From Lactuca virosa (Eukaryota; Streptophyta; Magnoliopsida; Asterales; Asteraceae): DNA of 64,000 nucleotides. The position numbers and the translations under genes were made by a program. The notes under the pieces were generated by a model, which ran no database searches, was not told the origin of the DNA, and was given only the letters and a program-made list of their open reading frames with translations. How positions within the stretch are numbered: the first letter of the stretch is position 1; the number at the start of each line of letters is the position of its first letter. The stretch lies in assembly GCA_928212115.1 (NCBI GenBank), contig CAKMRJ010003334.1, positions 307,523-371,522 of the forward strand. Reading direction: 5' to 3'. Positions 56,145-64,000 of the stretch are shown piece by piece.

Positions 56145-57049
56145 GCTAGCATACATTAGTGCTACAGGTTTGGTAGAAATTTCATGGATGGGTGGGTTGT
56201 GTGGGACCGGTAGGTCAGTTATGAGATATTTAGCCTTCCTCTAGGAGTGAGGATTGAGCGCTCGCTACATTTATGTATATTGTAGGGTGTTGTGGTGATA
56301 CTTGAGACAAATATGGGCAGATGTGGAAGGTAGTATGGGCCCGTACTACTAAAAGCACAGGACCCATACGCGTAGCAAGGAAGTCACAACCCCTGGGGTT
56401 TAGTTGGAAGTTGATTCCCTGTTATGGTATGTATTATTCGAGACATTTTGAGACCGGATCCAGATCAGGATCAAGAGCTGGCAGCCAGGATAGGCCAGTA
56501 TTGTACAAGGATCGTGTCAGGGAGATCATCTGGGAGGAGGTGATCGTGATCGTTCGGGGATAGGTTCCAGAGATGATTGGGTCTTTCTAGACCACCATGG
56601 TTGAGTATTTTATCGAATGCCATGTAGCCATTGCTGAGATCGCTATCGCAGCATCTTCAACAGCTATAACGACGGCAGGAGAGGAGCTGGTCGAGCTTTC
56701 CAGTATCGGGACTTATTTCTAGGACACATTCTGATGAGCAGAGGACTGCATTTATTTGGGATCAGGAAGATGATCTGTACTCTTTATATTTCCGCAGGTT
56801 GAGTGGGAGAGTCTAGCACGTGAGTTTCTAGATTTGAGGCTCAGGGGTTTCCTCGAGGCCGGAATGTGATTCGCGAGAACTCCAGAAAGGAGTGATGATT
56901 ATGTTCAGATGGGGTTTTGCAGCTGGAAGTGGAATGGTTAATTGAGGGATTGGATTGTCGTTATGTAGGGCAATGATTGTGCCCTCTCAGTTTTTTTTCG
57001 AGCTCGAAGGAGTGAGTAGGCTTGTGACCCCATGATCAGGTTGTATTTA
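56145..57049 (+). pseudogene. Leader and gag relic of element H, right of the F insertion
   Basis: The leader of H resumes here and carries the GGGCCC palindrome (56329-56350). A broken gag follows. DRVREIIWEEVIVIVRG, a stop, VPEMIGSF, a stop, and TTMVEYFIECHVAIAEIAIA match the gag start of E and A, and WESLAREFLDLRLRG (about 56805) matches their capsid. Stops and deletions are frequent. It ends where the LTR of element I begins, at 57050. Confidence 0.75.
56329..56350. promoter_or_regulatory. GGGCCC palindrome in the leader of element H
   Basis: GGTAGTATGGGCCCGTACTACT is a near-perfect palindrome, homologous to those in elements A and E. A second small palindrome, ACCCCTGGGGT, follows at about 56389-56399. 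Confidence 0.75.
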
Positions 57050-59512
57050 TGACATCCCCATTTTCACGGACAGAAAAGACCGATTTTGTTTATGCTTGTT
57101 TGAAAATCAGAGTAACATTTTAAATAAAAGTGTTACGGAATTTGTCCCAAAACAAAATATAATAAAGATTTATCAAAAGCATCTCCAAAGAAATGTATTT
57201 CATTAAAAGACTCGGGATGTCATGTTCGATACAGATCGAAAGCATAAACAGTACAACATAAGCCTTACTACATTATTTCGTATTTACAGGCCTATAATCC
57301 CTTATCTCTCATCCAAACATCTATGCTCATGCGTCACTACCTGTAATACAAGAAACTTAGTGGGTCAGGCTTGGGAGCCTGGTGAGCACATAGGGTTTTC
57401 AACCCATAATAAATAAGTTTATTAACTTTATCAAACCAAACAAACTCGATTACCCGTTCCCGTTATCCTCAATTTATGTCCCTAAAACATCTAACACAAG
57501 GGACCTAGTCTAAGGACTTTCATCGGGGTGACAACACATGCTTCGGGGGTTCCTCAGCAGTTCATGTCAAATAAGGCAACCATGTGGGGGATGGAGTACT
57601 TATGGTGAGCACACAGTTCAAATAAACACCTACAGGTTGCGAGCCTGCTAGCGTTCCATTAGACTGTCTAGAATAGTCCGTGGTCATCTATACTCCGCTA
57701 GATGACTGGATCATCAATAACATCTATAACGAGGCCTCTAATTATTTTATTTTGTCACACAGCAACTATTACATCTACCCATGTTTTACCCAACACATTT
57801 TGTAGATATAAAATACATATACAGTTTAAAACATGTACAAAATCGTTCATCCAGCATAGATAGCAAGTATACAGTTAATAGGCACACACAGCACGTAATT
57901 TATATAAAATACGTCATATCTATGTGTAAGCTGAAAGTAACTATGCACTCACCTGAAAGGTGGTGACTCTGCACTTGAACAACGCTTCGTTATCTCAAAA
58001 TAATTTTCCCTCGACAAAACGTAGTATCAATACCACTAGGGTTTAGTCTAACGTTAACCGCGACTAATTAATAGTCTAGCTATTATTATTATTATATAAG
58101 CGTTAAACAACACTCTATATAACTCATAATAATAGCCCAAATACTTATTTTAAGGACCTAATAACATTACTATAATTATTTAAAAGCTATATTAAAAATT
58201 TCATAGGCGTCGCTCACTTATAGCATATTTTAAAGAGAACCGGGTTTTGCTTGGAGCAGCGTTTCCGAACCGAAAGACCCTTTTTCTCGGGACTCCGGGA
58301 GCCTCGGGGCTTCCTTCGGGAGCTAGGGGGTTTACCTAGGGTTTAGGGGGGGGTTTGGAACCCTAGAGAGAGAAAGAAGTTAGAGAGAGAAGTGATTTTG
58401 GTGCAAGAAAGTCGGCTGCCTTCGCAGGGTATTTGTAGCCGCGAGCCTTCGGTGGTACGTTGGGCGTACAGCACTACACGGGGCGTAGTTCAGATAGAGT
58501 CACCAACTGGCTTCGCACGTGGCAGGGTCTCGGTGGGGCTACGTGGCCATCTTTCGGACCGCACAAACACCAAGTACGCCGGGCGTACCCAACTTCGGAC
58601 GCGGGGCGTAATGCGAGGCGACGTGTCCTTCATCCGAAGCGAGACGTGATCAGCAAGCAACGACTAGGATCTTCCCACGTCATCAATCGAGCAACAGGCT
58701 TCGCAAATTCGAGTCTAACCTTTAAAAATTCGTATCTTCCTCGTACGAGCACCGTTTCCGACGTTCTTTATATCCACGCGTAGGCGGGAACGTACTCTAC
58801 AACTTTCGTTTAGACTCCGTCGGCTAATTTTGATTTATTTTAAATTTATATTTTTAACAGGCCGGGACAGGATTGGTCCGTTAAAAATTCATAACTTCTT
58901 CTTCCGACGTCCGCTTTCGTCTGTCATTTTATCGTTACGCTACTATTAATGAGATCTTCGATTCTCGTTTAGGTTGTGTCGGCTAAAAACCGTTCGGTCT
59001 AATATTCGAACTTCGGGTTGTACACCGCTAAGCCGAAACTTCGAAAAATCATAACTTCGTCATACGAAGTCAGATTTGGGCGTTCTTTTTATGGACGCTC
59101 TCGGTTTAACATATTCTACGACTTTTGTTTAGATTGCTAAGGCTAAAAGTCGCTCTATCGTGAATTCACTATTTACGCTTCCCGGTGTCGTGCCGGTTCC
59201 GTCGTGAAACTTCGACGGGTCATAACTTCTTCGTTATAACTCGGATTCCGGCGTTCTTTATATCCCCGAAATCCTTGTTTCGACCACTACAACTTTATGT
59301 AAAGATATCGGGCTTATCTCATATTTTAATTTTGACGCTTATTTTTATCCTTTATTTATTATACATTTATAAATAAGTAATAAGCACACAAATACACATA
59401 ATTCACATAATACTCAAATATTTCATCTTTATTACTTCAAAAAGAGTTACAATAGTTGACCTAGACTATTACATCATCTAAAAATGCTTAGCCCCGATAC
59501 CCGGGCGTTACA
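57050..59512 (-). repeat. 3' LTR of element I (Ty3)
   Basis: On the minus strand it starts TGTAACGCCCGG at 59512, right after a polypurine tract, and ends GGGGATGTCA at 57050. The length is about 2463 bp. GTACG(C/T)..GGGCGTAC-type palindromes cluster at about 58455-58612. It contains no gene; small frames within it look accidental. Confidence 0.78.
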
Positions 59513-59526
59513 ATTCTCTCCCGCTT
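59513..59526 (-). other. Polypurine tract of element I
   Basis: AAGCGGGAGAGAAT on the minus strand, directly before the LTR. Confidence 0.8.
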
Positions 59527-59546
59527 AGGATGATTCTGTCCCGGAA

Positions 59547-60864
59547 TCATGCATCAGCAAACAGATGCGGATAGCGACTCATCATGTCACTTTCTGTTTC
59601 CCAAGTGAGATTCAGACCATTCAAATGTTTCCATCGGACTAGCACTAAGTCGACCATCTTGCGTCGTAACTTCTTAGTCTTATGGTCAATAATTACCTCG
59701 GGCTCTTCGATTAGCCTCTTATTCTCATCCATTCTTAACTCTGAGATCGGAATTATGTCGGGAACTTCTCCCGTGAACTTCCTCAAATAACACACATGGA
59801 AAGTGTTATGACTACCATCTAGTTCTTCGGGTAATTCGAGCTTGTAGGCTTGGTTCCCAATCTTCTGAAGAACTTTGAACGGTCCAATAAACCTTGTACT
59901 TAACTTTCCTCATTTCCCAAATCTTATAAGTCCCTTCCATGGTGAGACCTTAAGCAGAACCGAATCCCCAACTTCGAAGGTCAGCGGTCGTCTTTTCTTG
60001 TCAGCATAGCTCTTCTGACGATCCTGAGCTGCTAACATTCTTTCCCTAATCACCTTCAGCTTCTCTGCAGTCTCATGGACTATCTCGGGGACCATGAACT
60101 GCTTTTTCTCCGGCCTCAAGCCAACAAGACGGCATACGACACTTCTGTCCGTATAAAGCTTAATTGGGTGCCATCTTGATGCTCGAGTGGAAACTATTGT
60201 TGTAGGAAAATTCTACTAGAGGTAAGTGCTCGTCCCAGTTCCCTTGGAACTCGAGGGTACATGCTCTCAGCATATCTTCCAGTTTCTGAATCGTTCTTTC
60301 GCTCTGACCATCAGTCTGCGGATGGTAAGCTGTACTCAAACACAACTTCGTACCCAATTCCTCTTGTAGACTTCTCTAGAACCTTGATGTGAAACGACTA
60401 TCACGATCTGATACAATCGTAAGAGGAACACCGTGAAGTCTCACAATTTCCTTTACGTAAGCATTTGCAAGCTTATCCATAGCCACCTTTCGTTGGCAGC
60501 TATGAAGTGTGCACTCTTTGTGAAACGATCCACGACTACCCAAATCATGTCGTGACCGCTCTTCGTCCTGGGTAGTTTAGTCACAAAATCCATGGTGATG
60601 TCTTCCCATTTACCCATGGGTACAGGTAAAGGTTCTAAACTCCCGTATGGTTTCTGATGTTGTGCCTTAACTCTTGCACAAGTCACACACTCGACCACAT
60701 ACTTTGCAACATCGAGCTTCATCGTCGGCCACCAGTAGTAGGGTTTTAGGTCCCTATACATTTTAGTGCTACCGGGATGAATCGAGTACATGGTCTTGTG
60801 AGCTTCTTCCATCGGGAGATCTCTTATTCCTCCTGTCTTAGGTACCCAAATCCGATCTTGGAAC
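59547..60864 (-). pseudogene. Integrase with chromodomain-like tail, element I
   Basis: Frames on the minus strand give the zinc-binding segment (SIHPGSTKMYRDLKPYYWWP, CVTCARVKAQHQKPYG) and the core with the first aspartate (ITMDFVTKLPRTKSGHDMIW). The segment around the second aspartate (60360-60450) is frameshifted. The glutamate block TDGQSERTIQKLEDML follows. The GPF/Y part is damaged near 59880-59930. A chromodomain-like end (KKLRRKMVDLVLVRWKHLNG and LTWETESDMMSRYPHLFADA) closes it. It is a chromovirus-type integrase of a different family from A and E. The upstream pol is cut at 60864 by element J and may continue beyond the window. Confidence 0.82.
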
Positions 60865-61619
60865 TGTTGGATTAATGTCTAAGTCCATAAGTATATATTT
60901 GGTATGTACTTGACCCGACCCGGCATGGTCCATTTGGGTTGCACTTCACCGGCACAATTTATATGGATAGTCTTTTGAGAATAGTATATTTATGATTTAT
61001 ATTAATATATTATAAGTTCTAATATATTAATATGGAATCAGATTATTTAATTAGTATTGATCAAGAACTAATTTAGAATTAATTAAGTGATCAAAAAAGA
61101 ACTAATTAAATATGGACTCTTATATATAGGGAATGGGCCAAGTTCATTTAGGTTGGGCTAAGCTTTCATGGATGGTCCATGGAGCTTTTAACCAATGGAT
61201 CCTATGTAAATGAAAGGTCATGGGTATTAGGGTTTACATGGATGTAACCCTAATCCTCCATAATATATAAAGGGGTCCTTGGCTCACAAAATTGGCACAA
61301 GTGTGTGAAAATAAGAGTGGGCCGATTTTAGTGTGCATACATATTCTCTCAAGTTCTTCCAAGGTGTTTTGGTGATTTTTGATTCCATTTGAGGCTTCCA
61401 CACTATTGGGGCTAAGCTCTTAAAGCTTGAAGACATCAAGCTACATCAAAAGGTATGTCATCTAACTAGAACTTTGTAGTATAGGTGCTTCATAATATGC
61501 TAGTTAGGATGAAACCTTGGAATATTTAATATTTGCATGTATAATAGAGAAAACATAGATCCAAGGTTTATAGGGTTGCATGTACACCATAGGAGTGTTA
61601 GAATGCTCAAAACCCAACA
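60865..61619 (+). repeat. 5' LTR of element J
   Basis: The boundaries are set by TGTTGG at the left and CCCAACA before the primer site. A TATA box (TATATAAA) lies at 61264-61271. The partner LTR is outside the window. Confidence 0.82.
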
Positions 61620-61620
61620 G

Positions 61621-61633
61621 TGGTATCAGCGCC
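61621..61633 (+). other. Primer binding site of element J (one mismatch)
   Basis: TGGTATCAGCGCC differs by one base from the TGGTATCAGAGCC seen in the other elements. Confidence 0.8.
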
Positions 61634-63216
61634 ATGGGTTGTTTTCTGTTATATTGATGCAAATGTTTTATTTTCAAGTTGGAAAAAAAAGGAAAAAAAA
61701 ACATGACGTTTGTCAAATTTTAAGATAATTACTTGTTTTTGTGAAAAACTAATTATTTGTAAAATTTGAATCATTTGCTATATGAGTTGAATTAGGTCAA
61801 ATTTAGTAAAAGATAAAATGATATGATTATTTTATTAGTTTTAAAAGTTTGATCTAAAGAGTTTTTTGAAACCTCCATAAGTTATGGATACGAAAAGGTT
61901 TTTAAAAAAAATTGATTCAAAGTTTTTTATGGAGTTACAAAACTTGGTCTTAATGTTTTAAAGAATTCCATAACTTGTTCTTAAGTTGTGGAACATGAAA
62001 AGTTTCATCATAAAACAAGTATTTAACTCCATAAGTTATGGAATCCAAAAGTTTTCAAGAGTTACAAAACTTGCCCTCAAGTTTTGGAATTTGGAAAAAG
62101 TTTTTTTTATGATAAAAAAAAAAAGAATTGAATTCTAAAACTCTTGGGTTCATAACTTAAACAATTAATTAAATGGTTTTAATTTTGAATTTAATAATTG
62201 GAATTATGATGTTTATTGAATAATTCAATTAACTCTTATGGACTTTATTAATAGATAATTAAAGTGTTTAATTAAAAGAGAATTAATAATTCCATAATGA
62301 CATGGTTTAAATTTAATTAAATTAAGAGTATAGTTTAATTAATAGATTAAACCACCAAGTATTTTAAATGTCTAAAATACACCCTTATACTATTATAATA
62401 TTAAAAGTTTAATATATTATATGTATAAGAGCAAGTCGTCTTACCATTAGTAGGCCTCATTCACGAAGCCGGTCTATAAGGGGGGTATAAGGTTACTGCC
62501 TATAAAATGGCAGTTTAATGGGTGTCCACTCTCACCCACCGCTTCCTTGACTGGTGGAGGGTCGTTAGCCGAACAGGTAGGACAAGGACTATAATTCTCC
62601 CTTCATTAAAAGTATTAATGATAAATACTAAGTAACTAAACTTTTTATAAATTCCCAATCTTAGTTACTTAGGAAAATGTGAATAAGGTGCTAATCCATG
62701 AAATTACACTTTGCACTTTGTTTAAGCTGTTAGTGGAGCGTGTGTGGTTAACCGGCACACTAACCTGGACTTAACAAGGTAGGCAAAGGGTAACTTAATG
62801 TTTATCATAGTATCGTTGGAGCGTGTGTGGTTAACCGGCACATCGATTGAGGGGTAAATATTAAGGGTACCAAGTATATTTGCATGGTTACTTCACACCT
62901 TGTTTTGTGATCCTCGGCATCCCAGTCACAAAAACTGAAGGGCACATTCGAGATTGAAACATGTCATTGAAAAGTTCAATGAATCTCAAAAGAATCTAGG
63001 AGTTTCAAAACGAATTAAAACCTAATAATACATTTTGTTTATCTTGGTGGAAATTGGTGAATCGTCATTCACCTACCTTCAAATATTTTATAGCTTGGAT
63101 TACGGCATCCCTCTTCCAAGTTATAAAATAGTTTGTTGGGTCCTAGCCTTAATATATCATATTGGGTGTTATATTAAGGACTTAAATCAACTTTACGTGA
63201 ATTTCTCCCATTGTTG
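61634..63216 (+). other. Leader of element J
   Basis: This is noncoding. From about 62440 it is collinear with the leader of G: GCCTCATTCACGAAGC, TATAAGGGGGGTATAAGG, GGGTGTCCACTCTCACCCAC, then two copies of GAGCGTGTGTGGTTAACCGG (62738-62762 and 62817-62841), GATCCTCGGCATCCCAGTCAC and TTGGTGAATCGTCATTCACC. Confidence 0.82.
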
Positions 63217-63965
63217 ATGTCTGGTTTAGACAACAATGATCTTCCCAAACCAAGCTTTTCTAATGAATATGACTTCCCGAGTTTGGCTCATGGAAGTCAT
63301 ACTTCTCTTCCTCCACCTCCTCTAATTATTCTCCCTAACCCACAAGTTCAAGGTCACTCAAGCCCTAATGGCAAGCAAGGTCTATGTGTGATCACATCTT
63401 AGAGATGAAGTCACATATTGACAGGCCGGGAGAGTTGGGTGTCAAAGTCTTGAGAAAGTTGGATATTCAATCACTTTCTAAGTCACATAGTGAGTTCCTT
63501 TGGGACTACTATGAAACAGACTATGACATGAACCTTAATGATCATATCTATTTGCTTGGTGCTGCTGAATCAGCAATGATTTGGAACGATAGTAAAGCAA
63601 ATTTGATTAGAAGATCAACTTCCCAAAAACTTTATGGACAGTGACAATGGTGACACTGGAAATCCAGAAAATGCATTCTCTTCCCAATGGAAAGGGATTG
63701 GCCATAGTCAACCCGGTTGACCAAATGGTAAAGAGAAAGGCTAAGTTTGAGATAGTCTCATTACCAAAGGGTCCATATGTTTATTTTGCCAAAGGAAGGG
63801 GCGTTGATTGCAAAGCTGCCAAATTTACCTAAGGATGTTAAAGTCAATAAGTTTGACTCTACATCAGGTAGAGCCCATTATCTAACTCTGTTAAGTTCTA
63901 TTCTGAGATCCTCATTACATGATGTGACTGGGTCACATGTTGATGTTTTAAGAATCAAAGAATAG
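63217..63965 (+). pseudogene. gag relic of element J
   Basis: ATG 63217 (MSGLDNNDLPKPSFSNEYDF) opens a gag start of about 60 codons. The frame then jumps to sequence matching the later capsid (LEMKSHIDRPGELGVKVLRK, then DMNLNDHIYLLGAAESAMIW), so the first capsid half appears deleted near 63385. A degraded zinc knuckle (CLFCQRKGR, stop, LQSC) is at about 63775-63820. Three frames are used. The element continues past the window. Confidence 0.7.
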
Positions 63966-64000
63966 AGAGAAATCTTAAAGGAAGTATATGTTGATTCTGA

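Larger units (their letters stand above)
60865..64000 (+). mobile_element. Element J: Ty1/Copia element, 5' part, runs off the window
   Basis: A 755-bp LTR (60865-61619, TGTTGGATTAAT to CCCAACA) is followed by a primer site, a 1.6-kb leader and a broken gag. It inserted into the pol of element I; the left flank GGAAC is the expected half of a target duplication. Its leader is collinear with that of element G, so J and G belong to related lineages. Confidence 0.85.

Noticed and set aside
57222..58783. Small open frames at 57222, 57781, 58392 and 58460
   Set aside because: They lie within the LTR of element I, have no domain and no codon pattern, and overlap the GTACGC palindrome cluster.

Overview
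This is a stretch of plant nuclear DNA made mostly of nested LTR retrotransposons around one intact host gene. I infer a plant from the host gene (eight exons with GT..AG introns, a plant-type MATE transporter), from Ty3 and Ty1 elements primed by initiator tRNA-Met (TGGTATCAGAGC), and from MITEs and long AT microsatellites. The LTR words ACTCGTCGAGT, GTACGC..GCGTAC and GTTCACGGCCGTGAAC resemble Asteraceae repeats I know from lettuce-like genomes, so an Asteraceae source (possibly Lactuca) is a reasonable guess but is not proven here.

Layout, left to right. 1-10484: an old minus-strand Ty3 chromovirus-like element (A) with broken gag-PR-RT-RNaseH and a cut integrase. A second minus-strand Ty3-type LTR (B) abuts it at 6183, and B's LTR is split by a 4.07-kb non-autonomous Ty1/Sirevirus-like element (C, 1509-5578, paired 426-bp LTRs). 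10485-12748: LTR fragments on the minus strand. 12749-22891: another minus-strand Ty3 LTR (element L), split by a structurally complete 8.47-kb Ty3 chromovirus (E, 13858-22324, target duplication CAAGA) whose pol carries several stops and frameshifts.

22892-31821 is the gene island. It holds an LTR stub, a PIF/Harbinger-like MITE, the MATE gene (25413-28893, minus strand, 8 exons, 488 residues, no lesion seen), a long-TIR MITE in its intron 4, a small MITE with a 10-bp target duplication just upstream of its TATA box, a duplicated block of unknown origin, and a worn Ty1 gag relic.

31822-57049 is a three-level nest. A plus-strand Ty3 element H (3.3-kb LTR, PBS, leader, gag relic) is split by the Sirevirus-like Ty1 element F (35608-56139, duplication GTATG). 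F is split just before its polypurine tract by the young minus-strand Ty1 element G (47831-55804, duplication GCAAA). F carries a long extra gene after pol (44394-47807). 57050-64000: the 3' part of a minus-strand Ty3 element (I), cut by the 5' part of a plus-strand Ty1 element (J) that runs off the right edge.

The most interesting signals are noncoding. A palindrome centred on GGGCCC lies in the gag leaders of three separate Ty3 elements (A, E, H). A collinear leader with a twice-repeated 20-odd-base motif is shared by the Ty1 elements G and J. Family-specific palindromic words crowd the LTR promoters. A strong hairpin separates pol from the post-pol gene in F.
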